DNA from: Nocardioides sp. WS12
GTDB lineage: Bacteria; Actinomycetota; Actinomycetes; Propionibacteriales; Nocardioidaceae
DNA: 64,000 nucleotides
Reading direction: 5' to 3'
Assembly (NCBI RefSeq): GCF_014108865.1
Contig: NZ_CP053928.1
Coordinates: 3,658,001 to 3,722,000, forward strand
Shown here: positions 32,901-41,182 of the stretch, piece after piece
Position numbering within the stretch: the stretch's first letter is position 1
Layout: each line of letters starts with the position of its first letter
Notes under the pieces: model-generated
Databases searched by the model: none
What the model was told of the DNA's origin: nothing
What the model saw: only the letters and a program-made list of their open reading frames with translations
Translations under genes and position numbers: made by a program

Positions 32901-33434
32901 ACCCTGCTCGAGAACGTCCGGCTGGCCCGGCCAACGGCGACGGACCGGGAGGTCGAGGCGGTCCTTCGGCGGGCTCGTCTCGGCCCCTGGCTGGACACCT
33001 TGCCCGAGGGCGTCCACACCTGGCTGGGCGACGGCCACGCGGCCGTCTCCGGTGGGGAGCGCGCCCGGATCGGGATCGCCCGGTCCCTGTTGGCCGACCA
33101 ACCCGTCCTGGTCCTCGACGAACCGACCGCCCACCTGGACCAGGCAACGGCCTCTGCGCTGGCGCGCGAGGTCCTCACGGGTGACCGGTCCAGGTCGGTG
33201 CTGTGGATCACCCACGGCGGCCCGGGCCTGGACCTTGTCGACCGCACCATCGCGCTGGCCCCGGCGGTCCCTCCGGGGGCCAAAAGTCCTATGAGTTCAG
33301 GGGCCACGGCCCGTGTCGTTCCGAGCCGCACAGCCACAGGCTGGTCTCATGAAGACCACGATCAATCCACACACCGTCGTCGTCGCGACGGACGGTTCGG
33401 ACGACGCACACCGCGCCGTTCAGTGGGCCGCTGA
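29970..33434 (+). CDS. cydDC: Fused thiol-reductant ABC exporter CydDC
   Basis: One 1154-residue frame carries two full ABC exporter halves. CydD-like: six helices, Walker A GPSGCGKST (363-371), signature LSAGERARLALAR, WVLLDEP. A proline/alanine linker follows (about 535-570). CydC-like: Walker A GPSGSGKST (922-930), signature VSGGERARIGIAR, VLVLDEP. It exports cysteine/glutathione-type thiols needed for bd-oxidase assembly. Fusion of this pair is known in Actinobacteria. The last 50 or so codons run through DosR-like box E and 86 bases into the next gene; the conserved protein ends near residue 1100, so the tail is probably a recent stop loss. Confidence 0.92.
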   Translation: MKPSDPRVRRFLAPARSSLAGVVSAGVVGGALVIAQAWVVTGLIIAVLHDDPLTGWAIAVAAVLTLRGLNGAVSDICAARAASVVGTVLRHRLVRAALARPGGSTDEPASGEVAVLATRGVAAAEPYLTRYVPALVVAAVLPPLTVVALATQDLLSALIVVCTLPLVPVFGALVGLATRDRAEEQWRAMASLSGHFLDVVRGLPTLVAHRRAHAQSTRIAEVTDRYRRASLRTLRIAFASSAVLELVATLSVALVAVTVGVRLASGSLDLHTALVVLLLTPEAFWPLRRVGAEFHAAAEGATTFAAAHDLLDAAADPAVDQAAPTGAPLLLDHVTVTFPGRTTPAVHEISALIPARGVTALTGPSGCGKSTLLAAIAGLLPVTDGVVASGGRTVGGPAWQAQIAWLPQQPRFVTGSVADNLRLVRSDASDADLWAALREVALEVRVHELPSGLETPLGEDGTSLSAGERARLALARVVLADRPWVLLDEPTAHLDDLTEQVIADTIVALGRRSSVLVVAHRPRLVDLADHEIRLPAPQPSVALAAAPPAAVATPVVAPAPVQLEAPASGDERRAFAGATVLGALASASGVALTATAGWLIVQASSRPAVLTLLVAIVGVRTFGLARPVLRYVERLRGHDAALRLLARRRVEVYDALVPLVPAILGPRRGDLLSSIVDDVDSVVDRQLRVRMPLVQFVLVAGLTTTVAALFHPVSGLVVAALALLTGAAHLLARNGARRAERELVGLRAVLSREVVEAVQIADEILMWQRTVDVADRIAGTSARMGSVSSTAAGWLTSARVLVLVSSGAATAAIAAATAADTAAGRLSGPVMALLVLLPLALVDVALPCTDAGVLAARTASADARLRALEHTPPAVADIPGRAIPIGDVVTVRDVSSRWRLQGPMTAPVSFDLAPGDRVAVVGPSGSGKSTLAAVLMRFLDPVTGEARLGGALMTYVAPDVVRRQVGLVDDHPHVFATTLLENVRLARPTATDREVEAVLRRARLGPWLDTLPEGVHTWLGDGHAAVSGGERARIGIARSLLADQPVLVLDEPTAHLDQATASALAREVLTGDRSRSVLWITHGGPGLDLVDRTIALAPAVPPGAKSPMSSGATARVVPSRTATGWSHEDHDQSTHRRRRDGRFGRRTPRRSVGR
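33277..33290. promoter_or_regulatory. DosR-like box E
   Basis: GGGCCAAAAGTCCT, inside the 3' tail of the cydDC frame and centred about 66 bases upstream of the universal stress protein start at 33349. Confidence 0.7.
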
Positions 33435-34254
33435 ACAGGCCTACCTCGAGCGGCGGCCGTTGACCGTCGTCACGGCAGTGGGCACGGCCGGAGTCCCCGC
33501 GATCACCTGGGCCGGCGTGGGCGCGGGGTACGCCTACCAACCCCACGAGATGGCCGAGCACGGTCAGGCCATTGCCGACGAGGCGGTGGCGATCGCGCAC
33601 CACCTCCGGCCGGCGCTCCAGGTCGAGACCAGGGTGCTCCACGGTGACCCGCGCCAGGCGCTCGTCGACATCTCCGGCCACGCCCATCTGATGGTCATCG
33701 GTTCGCGCGGCCGAGGGGCGTTCCGTAGCAAGGTCTTGGGCTCGGTCAGCGCTGCGGTCAGCCGGGACGCCGATTGTCCGGTGATCGTGTGTCGCCCCCC
33801 GCGCCACGAAGCTGAGCTCGGTGTCCTCGTGGGTGCCGACGGGACGGCGGAATCGGTGCCCATCATCGAGTTCGCGTTCCTCCAGGCCTCCCTGCGCGAC
33901 CTGCCGCTGACGGTGGTGCACTGCGTCTGGGACGAGATCGCGGCGGTCCACGGCGTCGCACCGGCGGCACCCGGCGAGTCCGGGCTCGAAGAGCAGCGCC
34001 TGCTCCTCGCCGAGAGCGTTGCGGGCATGTCCGCCAAGTTCCCGGAGGTGACCGTCCACCTCCGCCTCGCGCACGGCCTCGCCGAGGACTGCCTGACGAC
34101 TCGAAGCGGCGACTGGAACCTGATCGTGGTCGGCCGACACCCCGTCGACACGCTCTTCCAGCTGTTCACCGGCTCGATCGCGACTGCCGTCGTCGAACGA
34201 GCCCACACCACCGTGGTCGTCGTACCCCAGTCCGAACCCGCACTCGAGCGTTGA
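33349..34254 (+). CDS. Tandem-domain universal stress protein
   Basis: 301 residues made of two UspA folds. Domain 1 (about 9-148) starts VVVATDGSDDAHRAVQWAAE and has the ATP-binding GSRGRGAFRSKVLGSVSAAV (G-x2-G-x9-G-S). Domain 2 (about 155-295) opens GVLVGADGTAESVPIIEFA and ends GRHPVDTLFQLFTGSIATAVV, with a weaker nucleotide motif. Two-domain Usps are frequent DosR targets in mycobacteria (Rv2623, Rv3134c type). The first 86 bases overlap the run-on end of cydDC in another frame, and box E lies just upstream. Confidence 0.92.
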   Translation: MKTTINPHTVVVATDGSDDAHRAVQWAAEQAYLERRPLTVVTAVGTAGVPAITWAGVGAGYAYQPHEMAEHGQAIADEAVAIAHHLRPALQVETRVLHGDPRQALVDISGHAHLMVIGSRGRGAFRSKVLGSVSAAVSRDADCPVIVCRPPRHEAELGVLVGADGTAESVPIIEFAFLQASLRDLPLTVVHCVWDEIAAVHGVAPAAPGESGLEEQRLLLAESVAGMSAKFPEVTVHLRLAHGLAEDCLTTRSGDWNLIVVGRHPVDTLFQLFTGSIATAVVERAHTTVVVVPQSEPALER

Positions 34255-34267
34255 GAGAGGTCGAGAG

Positions 34268-35110
34268 ATGAACCGTCTCCAGCACCCCGGCAGCATCGTC
34301 GTCGCCGCCGATGGCTCCAAGCATGCAGACAGAGCCGTCGTCTGGGCGGCCGAGCAGGCCCACCTCGAACGGAGGAGCCTGGTGGTCGTGACCGTCGACG
34401 GGCACAACCACAGGGTCAATCAGGACGCCGTGCGACTGGCCTCCGACACAGCACCCGGCATCGACGTCGTGGGGCTGACCGCAGCCGGCGACCCCCGCTC
34501 GGTCCTGGTCGAGCTGTCCCACGACGCCCACCTCCTCGTCCTGGGGTCGCGCGGCCGCGGCGCCGTTCAGAGCATGCTGCTCGGCTCGGTCAGCGCCACC
34601 GTCAGCCGGCTGTCCTGGTGCCCGGTGATCGTGTGCCGACCGCAGGCGGAAGGTCACCGTGGACGCGGTGTGCTGGTCGGCGCCGACGGCACCCCCGAAT
34701 CCCGGGCTGTCATCGAGTTCGCCTTCGCCCAGGCCGCCATGCGCGACATGGTGTTGACGGTCGTCCACTGCATCTGGGACGTGGTCGCAGCCGTGTCCGG
34801 CGACCGGAACGTCTCCCTGGAAGGGGTCGACCTCGGCACCGGCGACGACCCGCACCGCCTGCTGGCGGAATCGATCGCAGGCTTCGGCGAGAAGTACCCC
34901 GACGTCCCCGTCTCAATTCGCGTCACGCATGGACTGGTCGACGACGTCCTCAGTGGGCGCACCGCTGCGTGGGACCTGGTCGTCGTCGGACGGCACCCGG
35001 TCGACACCGTGACGCGTCTCGTGACGGGATCGATCGCGACCGCCGTGGTCGAGCGAGCCGACACCGTCGTCGGTGTGGTCCCGGAGCCCCGGGGCGGACA
35101 GCTCCCGTGA
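34268..35110 (+). CDS. Second tandem-domain universal stress protein
   Basis: 280 residues, a clear paralogue of the preceding gene. It has two Usp domains with VVAADGSKHADRAVVWAAEQAHLERRS, the intact motif GSRGRGAVQSMLLGSVSATV in domain 1, and GRHPVDTVTRLVTGSIATAVV in domain 2. Domain 1 is shorter than in its neighbour. GAGAGGTCGAGAG precedes the ATG. It lies 13 bases after the first usp gene, with no box of its own, so it is probably read from the box E promoter. Overlaps the flavodoxin-like gene by GTGA. Confidence 0.9.
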   Translation: MNRLQHPGSIVVAADGSKHADRAVVWAAEQAHLERRSLVVVTVDGHNHRVNQDAVRLASDTAPGIDVVGLTAAGDPRSVLVELSHDAHLLVLGSRGRGAVQSMLLGSVSATVSRLSWCPVIVCRPQAEGHRGRGVLVGADGTPESRAVIEFAFAQAAMRDMVLTVVHCIWDVVAAVSGDRNVSLEGVDLGTGDDPHRLLAESIAGFGEKYPDVPVSIRVTHGLVDDVLSGRTAAWDLVVVGRHPVDTVTRLVTGSIATAVVERADTVVGVVPEPRGGQLP

Positions 35111-35661
35111 ACACCGGAGCGGACCGCAGTGCCCTGGTGGTCTACGAGTCGATGTTCGACAACACCGCACGCGTCGCCGAGGCGATCGCCCGCGGTCTGG
35201 AGCGTGCCGGTTTCGAGGCCCATGCGGTTCCCGTCACCTCGCTCGCGGCCACCGGTCCGATCAACGTCGACCTCCTGGTGGCCGGAGCGCCCACCCACGC
35301 CTTCACCCTGAGCCGCGCGCAGAGCCGGCAGGACGCTGTCCACCAGGGCGCACCGGCATCCAGGGCCACGATCGGGCTCCGTGACTGGATCGTGAGCGCG
35401 ACCCCCGAGCGGTTCGGAACCGATCGACTGGTCATCTTCGACACCCGGGTTGCCCGGGTACGCCGCCTGCCCCTCGCCGCTGGCGTCACGGCCGCACGAC
35501 TGCTGCGACGACACGGGTTCCGCATGTTGCGCAAGCCCGTCGCCTTCCTGGTCGACCGGACCCGCGGCCCGTTGGCCGAGGGCGAACTGGCCCGCGCCGA
35601 GCGCTGGGGTCAGATGATGGGCGCCGCCTGCCGCGACGACCTCGCGGCCGCACCGGCCTGA
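35107..35661 (+). CDS. Flavodoxin-like protein
   Basis: 184 residues. The N-terminal ALVVYESMFDNTARVAEAIARGLERAG is a flavodoxin FMN-phosphate loop, with aspartate in place of the usual glycine of the GNT motif. DLLVAGAPTHAF is the second FMN-contact region. The C-terminal 50 residues are basic (RVARVRRLPLAAGVTAARLLRRHGFRMLRKP), unlike electron-carrier flavodoxins. It starts GTG in a GTGA overlap with the second usp gene, making it the last gene of the stress operon. Role probably redox-related; partner unknown. Confidence 0.82.
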   Translation: MNTGADRSALVVYESMFDNTARVAEAIARGLERAGFEAHAVPVTSLAATGPINVDLLVAGAPTHAFTLSRAQSRQDAVHQGAPASRATIGLRDWIVSATPERFGTDRLVIFDTRVARVRRLPLAAGVTAARLLRRHGFRMLRKPVAFLVDRTRGPLAEGELARAERWGQMMGAACRDDLAAAPA

Positions 35662-35668
35662 TGACGAC

Positions 35669-38011
35669 CTAGCGCCAGACCCATTCCCGGACCTCGGGAA
35701 TGTCCTCCCCGTGCTCGCGGGTCCATGCTCGGGCCCGCCTCCGGGTCTCCACCATCGACGCACGCACGTCCGCCGCCCGCTCCGCCAGTCCGGGAACCCG
35801 ATCGATCACATCCATCACCAGGTGATAGCGATCGAGGTCGTTCATCATCACCATGTCGAACGGCGTGGTGGTGGTGCCCTCCTCAAGGTATCCGCGGACG
35901 TGGATGTTCTCGTGGTTGGTACGGCGATAGGTCAGCCGGTGGATCAGCGTCGGGTACCCGTGGTGCGCGAACACGACCGGACGGTCGACCGTGAAGAGTT
36001 CGTCGAAGGCCGGATCAGACAAGCCGTGGGGGTGTTCGCGCTCGTCCTGGAGTCGCATCAGGTCCACGACATTGACGAAGCGGACCGCAAGGTCGGGCAG
36101 GTGCTCACGCAGCAACGATGCTGCCGCCAACGCTTCGAGAGTCGGTACGTCGCCGGCACACGCGAGCACGACATCCGGCTCACCGCCGGAGGACACCCAG
36201 TCCCAGATCCCGACCCCGCGGGCGCAGTGCCGCTCCGCCTGCTCGGCATCCAGCCAGTCGAAGGAAGGCTGTTTGCCGGCCACGACCACGTTGACGTAGT
36301 GGCTGCTCGCGAAGCAGTGCTGCATCGTGGCGAGCAGGGTGTTCGTGTCCGGCGGCAGGTACACCCGCACCACTTCGGCCTTCTTGTTGACCACGTGGTC
36401 GATGAAGCCGGGGTCCTGGTGCGAGAAACCGTTGTGGTCCTGTCGCCACACGTGGGAGGTGAGCAGGTAGTTCAGCGACGAGATCGGCGGACGCCACCCG
36501 ATCCCGCGGGTCGTCGTGAGCCACTTGGCGTGCTGGTTGAGCATCGAGTCGACGATGTGGATGAACGCCTCGTAGCAGCTGAACAACCCGTGTCGCCCGG
36601 TCAGGAGGTAGCCCTCGAGCCAGCCCTGACAGGTGTGTTCGGAGAGGATCTCCATCACGCGACCGCTGTGCGCAAGGTGCTCGTCGGAATCGAGGATCTC
36701 ACCCTGGAAGACCTTGTCGGTCACGTCGTACACCGCGTCGAGCCGGTTGGACGCCGTCTCGTCGGGGCCGACGACCCGGAAGTTGTCGACGTTGCGGCGC
36801 ATGATCTCCGCGACGTACTGGCCCAGCACGCGGGTGGGCTCGTGGATCGACGCCCCCGGAGCACTGACGGCGACCGCGGAGGTCGAGAAGTGCGGCAGTT
36901 CCAGCGGCCGGCGCAGCAGGCCGCCGTTGGCATGCGGGTTCGCGCTGGTACGTCGGGCCCCCTGGGGCGCGAGCGCCCGGAGATGCGCGACCGGCCGTCC
37001 CTCGGCGTCGAAGAGTTCCTCGGGGCGGTAGGAACGCATCCAGTCCTCGAGGATCGCGCGGTGTCCGGCGTCCTCGCGAGTGCCGGCGAGCGGCACCTGG
37101 TGGGCACGCCACGTGCCCTCGACCTGTTTGCCGTCCACGATGCCCGGGCCGGTCCACCCCTTCGGCGTCACCATCAGGATCATCGGCCACGGTCGTCGTA
37201 CGACGTCACCGTGCTCGCGGGCCGCACGCTGGATCTCGCGGATCCGGTCATGCGCGGTGTCCATGGCTGCGGCCATCTGACGGTGGACGTCGGCCGGGTC
37301 GTCACCCTCGACCGTCAGCACCTCGTGCCCGTAGCCACGCAGCAGGTCGTGCAGCTCGGTGCGCGGAATCCGCGCCACCACGGAGGGATTGGCGATCTTG
37401 TAGCCGTTCAGGTGCAGCACCGGCAGGACGGCGCCGTCCTGCACCGGGTCCACGAACTTGGTGCTGTGCCACGACGCCGCGAGCGGCCCGGTCTCGAACT
37501 CTCCGTCGCCGACCACCGCCACCGCCACCAGGTCGGGGTTGTCGAGGACGGCACCGTACGCATGCGAGAGCACGTAGCCGAGTTCGCCACCCTCGTGGAT
37601 CGATCCGGGCGTCTCCGGAGCCACATGGCTGGGAATGCCTCCCGGGAACGAGAACTGGTGGAAGAGACGGCGCATGCCCTCCTCGTCGTGGCTCACCCGC
37701 GGGTACACCTCGGAGTAGGTGCCCTCCAGCCACGCGTTTGCGACGGCGGCCGGACCACCGTGACCCGGGCCGGCGAGGACGATCGCGTTGACGTCGCGTT
37801 CGCGAATGATCCGGTTCAGGTGGGCCCAGACCAGGTTGAGCCCAGGTGTCGTCCCCCAGTGCCCGAGCAGGCGTGGCTTGATGTCCGTCGGCTCCAGCGG
37901 GCGACGGAGCAGGGCGTTGTCGAGCAGGTAGATCTGTCCGACGCTCAGATAGTTGGCCGCGCGCCACCAGGCGTCGAGGTCGAACACCTGCTTCTCGCTC
38001 AGGTTCGTCAT
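35669..38011 (-). CDS. xfp: Xylulose-5-phosphate/fructose-6-phosphate phosphoketolase
   Basis: 780 residues, full-length for the family. TPP-dependent cleavage of xylulose-5-P (and/or fructose-6-P) with phosphate to acetyl-phosphate plus glyceraldehyde-3-P (or erythrose-4-P). Family features: [72 protein letters not shown], the TPP motif [36 protein letters not shown] and [26 protein letters not shown] precedes the ATG. No acetate kinase or phosphotransacetylase is adjacent. It is convergent with the stress operon, fitting an energy bypass at low oxygen. Confidence 0.95.
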   Translation of the reverse strand: MTNLSEKQVFDLDAWWRAANYLSVGQIYLLDNALLRRPLEPTDIKPRLLGHWGTTPGLNLVWAHLNRIIRERDVNAIVLAGPGHGGPAAVANAWLEGTYSEVYPRVSHDEEGMRRLFHQFSFPGGIPSHVAPETPGSIHEGGELGYVLSHAYGAVLDNPDLVAVAVVGDGEFETGPLAASWHSTKFVDPVQDGAVLPVLHLNGYKIANPSVVARIPRTELHDLLRGYGHEVLTVEGDDPADVHRQMAAAMDTAHDRIREIQRAAREHGDVVRRPWPMILMVTPKGWTGPGIVDGKQVEGTWRAHQVPLAGTREDAGHRAILEDWMRSYRPEELFDAEGRPVAHLRALAPQGARRTSANPHANGGLLRRPLELPHFSTSAVAVSAPGASIHEPTRVLGQYVAEIMRRNVDNFRVVGPDETASNRLDAVYDVTDKVFQGEILDSDEHLAHSGRVMEILSEHTCQGWLEGYLLTGRHGLFSCYEAFIHIVDSMLNQHAKWLTTTRGIGWRPPISSLNYLLTSHVWRQDHNGFSHQDPGFIDHVVNKKAEVVRVYLPPDTNTLLATMQHCFASSHYVNVVVAGKQPSFDWLDAEQAERHCARGVGIWDWVSSGGEPDVVLACAGDVPTLEALAAASLLREHLPDLAVRFVNVVDLMRLQDEREHPHGLSDPAFDELFTVDRPVVFAHHGYPTLIHRLTYRRTNHENIHVRGYLEEGTTTTPFDMVMMNDLDRYHLVMDVIDRVPGLAERAADVRASMVETRRRARAWTREHGEDIPEVREWVWR

Positions 38012-38079
38012 GGGACCTCCAGGTCACGCATCACCTACCTTCTTACACGGTTGGCTTGCACGGTGGGTGAGCCCCGGGG

Positions 38080-39117
38080 TCAGACAGCGACGCCGACCAG
38101 CGAGACACCGAGCACGAACAGGGTCGCCAGGGCACTGGTCAGCATCAACGGCCCACTGCCCCGGACGAGCGAGCCGAGCCGGACGCTCGCGCCCATGCCG
38201 AACAGCGCGGCACCGAGCGCACCGATCTGGATCTGGGCGATCGGTCCCAGCATCATTTCCGGCACCAGGCCGAGGGTGCGCAGCACCGCACAGGCCACGA
38301 AGCCGATGACGAACAGCGGCACGAGGGGCGGTCGTCGTACTCCGCCAACGGGAGACGGTGCGTCCGGACGGAACCGGCGACCGGCGCTGACCGCGGCCAC
38401 GACCGGCGCCAGCAGGAGCACCCGCGTCAACTTCACGACGACGGCCACGGCCAGTGCCGCGGCGCCGGCGGGGCTCGCTGCAGCGACGACCTGACCGACT
38501 TCCTGGACGCTGGCGCCCGCCCAGATCCCGAAGTCACGATCCGAGAGGCCGAGGGGAGCCTGCAGCGCTGGCAGCGCGATCATCGCGACGGTGCCCCACA
38601 GGGTGACCATCGCGATGGCGGCCGTGACGTCCTCGTCGTCGGCATCCGCGGTCCGCTCCATCGCGGCGATCGCGGACGCGCCGCAGATCGCGAACCCGGC
38701 GCCCAGCACCAGGCTTCGTGAGTGCCCGACGCCCATCCGGCGGGCGAGCCAGATGGTGAAGAGCAGGGTGGCGACCAGCGTCCCGGCCGTCAGCGCGACC
38801 ACGGGGACGCCGAGCGCGACCACCGAAGCCAGCGAGATCGAGAACCCGAGCAGCACCACCCCGACACGCAACAAGCGGCGGGTGGTCCAGCCCAGGCACG
38901 CGGTGCTCGATGCCGGCAGCAGGCCGGTGTTCGCGGCCACCACGCCGAGCCCGACCGCCCAGGTCAGCACGCCGACGCTCGGGACCAGGGCGTGGCCCAC
39001 GAAAGCACCGGCCAGCCCCAGACCGAGGGCGAGCACTGCGGACAGATCTGCAGAGCCACGCGGGCGCGACGGGCTGCCCGCCTCGGCTTCCGGGGCGGGT
39101 ACGACGACGGCGGTCAC
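38080..39117 (-). CDS. YeiH/UPF0324-family putative sulfate exporter
   Basis: 345 residues, about ten transmembrane helices. Family patterns: AANTGLLPASSTACLGWTTRRLLRVGVVLLGFSISL, GAGFAICGASAIAAMERTADADDEDVTAAIAMVTLWGTVAMIALP, DFGIWAGASVQEVGQVVAAAS, and a final GMGASVRLGSLVRGSGPLML. The family is annotated as sulfate exporters on limited evidence. I use GTG 39117, in a GTGA overlap with the tiny ORF at 39114-39200, placing it at the end of the TauD/BKACE operon. Release of sulfite or sulfate from a sulfonate would explain the pairing; this is inference. Confidence 0.85.
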   Translation of the reverse strand: MTAVVVPAPEAEAGSPSRPRGSADLSAVLALGLGLAGAFVGHALVPSVGVLTWAVGLGVVAANTGLLPASSTACLGWTTRRLLRVGVVLLGFSISLASVVALGVPVVALTAGTLVATLLFTIWLARRMGVGHSRSLVLGAGFAICGASAIAAMERTADADDEDVTAAIAMVTLWGTVAMIALPALQAPLGLSDRDFGIWAGASVQEVGQVVAAASPAGAAALAVAVVVKLTRVLLLAPVVAAVSAGRRFRPDAPSPVGGVRRPPLVPLFVIGFVACAVLRTLGLVPEMMLGPIAQIQIGALGAALFGMGASVRLGSLVRGSGPLMLTSALATLFVLGVSLVGVAV

Positions 39118-39200
39118 CGCTTCGAGGTCATCGTCGTGCGGGTGGCGCGCCAGGCCATGAAGGCCGTGGTGAAGCCGTACCAGGAGCCGGGCGACGTCAC
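39114..39200 (-). CDS. 28-residue small ORF locked between two genes
   Basis: GTG 39200 overlaps the hydrolase stop (GTGA) and its own TGA overlaps the transporter GTG (GTGA). It encodes 28 residues beginning MTSPGSWYGFTTAF, amphipathic then basic (RATRTTMTSKR). No homologue is known to me. The double overlap is unlikely by chance and suggests a translated peptide or a coupling device that carries ribosomes from the hydrolase to the transporter. It is too short for ordinary gene finders. Confidence 0.5.
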   Translation of the reverse strand: MTSPGSWYGFTTAFMAWRATRTTMTSKR

Positions 39201-39820
39201 GACGCCACCTCCACTGCGCCGTACGAGCCCAGCTCCATGGCCTGCTCGACGAGCCGCGCGAGCAGTTCCTCACCGCGCGGCCATGGGCCGAAGCCGCAGG
39301 CCGGGTTGAGGTGACCGACGGGGCCGAGCACCTCGACCTCACTCCCCCAGGCCAGCGCCAGCGCGAGCACCCGCTGTGGATCAGCGAGGTCGTCGGTCGT
39401 ACTGACCGCAACGATGCTCGGGAAGGGCAGCAGGCGGACCGGGACGGGCGTCCAGCCCTGCTCGCCGAGCAGATCGAGCGACGGGTACTCCGCGCCCAAC
39501 GGCGACACCAGGTCCGGCGGCGTCGCGAGCAGCGCACCGACCACGCGCCGGGCGGCCGCCGCGTTGCGGCGCGCCCAGTGCACGGTGGTGATCACGCCGG
39601 CGCTGTGCGCGACGAGGACGACGGGACCGGCGACCGAGCGCACCACGGCGTCCAGCGCTGCGACCCGCTCGTCGAGGTCGATGTGCTCGCGACCGAGGAG
39701 CGGAACGGTCACGTTCGGCTCGCCACGGTCATCGAGCCGGTGCCCGAGCCAGGTCTGCCAGTGGGTCGCCACCGGGCCGCGCAGGCCGGCGACGAGAACG
39801 ACGGTCGGTCGCGCGCTCAT
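39197..39820 (-). CDS. Alpha/beta hydrolase, RBBP9/YdeN type
   Basis: 207 residues. The nucleophile elbow is VLVAHSAGV (GxSxG variant HSAG), the start is VVLVAGLRGPVATHWQTWL and the family's C-terminal GHLNPACGFGPWPRGEELL provides the catalytic histidine (GHLN). These are small serine hydrolases of unclear substrate. The ATG overlaps the MFS transporter stop (ATGA). Within the operon it could cleave an ester, lactone or acyl intermediate. Confidence 0.85.
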   Translation of the reverse strand: MSARPTVVLVAGLRGPVATHWQTWLGHRLDDRGEPNVTVPLLGREHIDLDERVAALDAVVRSVAGPVVLVAHSAGVITTVHWARRNAAAARRVVGALLATPPDLVSPLGAEYPSLDLLGEQGWTPVPVRLLPFPSIVAVSTTDDLADPQRVLALALAWGSEVEVLGPVGHLNPACGFGPWPRGEELLARLVEQAMELGSYGAVEVAS

Positions 39821-41142
39821 CGCTCGACCTCCACCTTCCGCTGCCCACGGGCGAGGCTCGCCGGGTAGCAGGACCGGCCGGCCCACAGCAGAACGATGGT
39901 GAGGGCACAGACGAACGGCAGCGTCTGGAACGCCGTCGCGAGACCGTAGCGATCGGCGAGGACGCCCATCACGAACGGTCCGGCCGCCAGGCCGAGCAGG
40001 TTGTTGGCCAGGGTGAGCGTCCCGAAGGCGGTGGCCCTGAGCGGCTCGGGCGTCAGGTTCGCGACCATCGCACCAGCCGGCCCCGCCGTACCAGCGCAGA
40101 AGAACGCACCGACGCCGATCAGCACCAACTGCCAGGCCCCCGGTGACTGGCTGAAGGCCAGTCCGAGCGCGACGAGCGTGATCGCCGCGTAGACGATGGA
40201 AGTGGTCCACTTCCGGACCGGCACAGCGGCACAGAGCCGGTCGGTCAGGACCCCGCAGAGGATCATCCCGGCACCCATCAGCAGGAAGAATCCGGCGGCC
40301 GACACGGCAGCGCGATCCACCTCCAGCCCGTAGGCCCGGTGCAGGTAACTGGGCAGCCATCCGTAGAGCGAGCCGGCCACGAACAGCTGGACCCCGCTGC
40401 CGGCGTACGCCAGCAGGACGGCCGGCGTGGCGAACAACGTCGACAGCTTCGGGCGGTACGACGACACGGTGGCCGGATCGACGTCGACCCGGTGCGCAGC
40501 GAGCTTCTCCTCCGAGACGAGCAGCCGGTAGAAGGCAACGAGCACGAAGCCGATGACGGCCATCGCGACGAACGAGGCGCGCCAGCCCATCCGCTCGGCC
40601 AGCAGGCCGCCGATCGCGACGCCGAAGACCGCACCGAACACGCCGCCGGCCATGAAGGCACCGGTCAGAGCGGCCCGACGACTGGCCGGGAACACCGCCA
40701 GGACGACCGCGAGTCCGACGCTGCCGAAGGCTGCCTCGCCGACGCCGAGGAGCAGGCGAGCCAGCATCAACTGTCCGTAGCTGGACGCGATGGCACAGCC
40801 CAGGGTGGCCAGGCTCCAGACCGTGCCCATCGCGAGGATCGCCCGCACCCGGCCGAACCGGTCACCCAGAATGGACAGCGGTACGGCGAGCACGCCGACC
40901 GCCAGTGCGACGACGCCGGTGAGGCTGCCCAGTTGCGTGTCGGTCAGCCCCCACTCGGACTTGAGCAGCGGGAAGATCGCGGACAGCACCTGCCGCGACA
41001 TGTAGTCGCTGAGCAGGAGTCCGAAGGTCAGCGCGAAGACGACCCACGGAAAGGCCCGTGACGTCAGGGTGGGGCGCGGAGGGTCCGAGGACACCTCGGA
41101 GGACAGCATCGTGCTTGCACCCTCGTCGATGTGCAGTGTCAT
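39817..41142 (-). CDS. MFS transporter, anion:cation symporter-like
   Basis: 441 residues, twelve transmembrane helices. It shows the MFS loop 2-3 motif GDRFGRVRAILAMG and its repeat ADRYGLATAF in the C-half. The start of helix 1 (LLLSDYMSRQVLSAIFPLLKSEWGLTDTQLG) resembles the aromatic-acid/glucarate-type H+ symporters. AGGAG lies upstream of ATG 41142. Fourth gene of the operon; probable uptake system for the compound processed by the dioxygenase and BKACE. Confidence 0.88.
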   Translation of the reverse strand: MTLHIDEGASTMLSSEVSSDPPRPTLTSRAFPWVVFALTFGLLLSDYMSRQVLSAIFPLLKSEWGLTDTQLGSLTGVVALAVGVLAVPLSILGDRFGRVRAILAMGTVWSLATLGCAIASSYGQLMLARLLLGVGEAAFGSVGLAVVLAVFPASRRAALTGAFMAGGVFGAVFGVAIGGLLAERMGWRASFVAMAVIGFVLVAFYRLLVSEEKLAAHRVDVDPATVSSYRPKLSTLFATPAVLLAYAGSGVQLFVAGSLYGWLPSYLHRAYGLEVDRAAVSAAGFFLLMGAGMILCGVLTDRLCAAVPVRKWTTSIVYAAITLVALGLAFSQSPGAWQLVLIGVGAFFCAGTAGPAGAMVANLTPEPLRATAFGTLTLANNLLGLAAGPFVMGVLADRYGLATAFQTLPFVCALTIVLLWAGRSCYPASLARGQRKVEVER

Positions 41143-41182
41143 GGCAATGGCTCCTGAGTCGTTCGGATCGCTGGGCGGATGC

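Noticed and set aside
29970..33434. cydDC as two genes joined by a sequencing error
   Set aside because: The frame is continuous through a plausible Pro/Ala linker, both halves are complete, and fused cydDC is known in Actinobacteria.
38012..38040. GGGACCTCCAGGTCA upstream of phosphoketolase as a sixth DosR box
   Set aside because: It contains the ribosome-binding site directly before the ATG, and its right half does not match the GTCCC arm.
35711..38494. A 927-codon open frame on the plus strand opposite phosphoketolase
   Set aside because: It is antisense to a full-length, motif-complete enzyme gene and is rich in His, Arg, Asp and Val, as shadow frames are in high-GC DNA.
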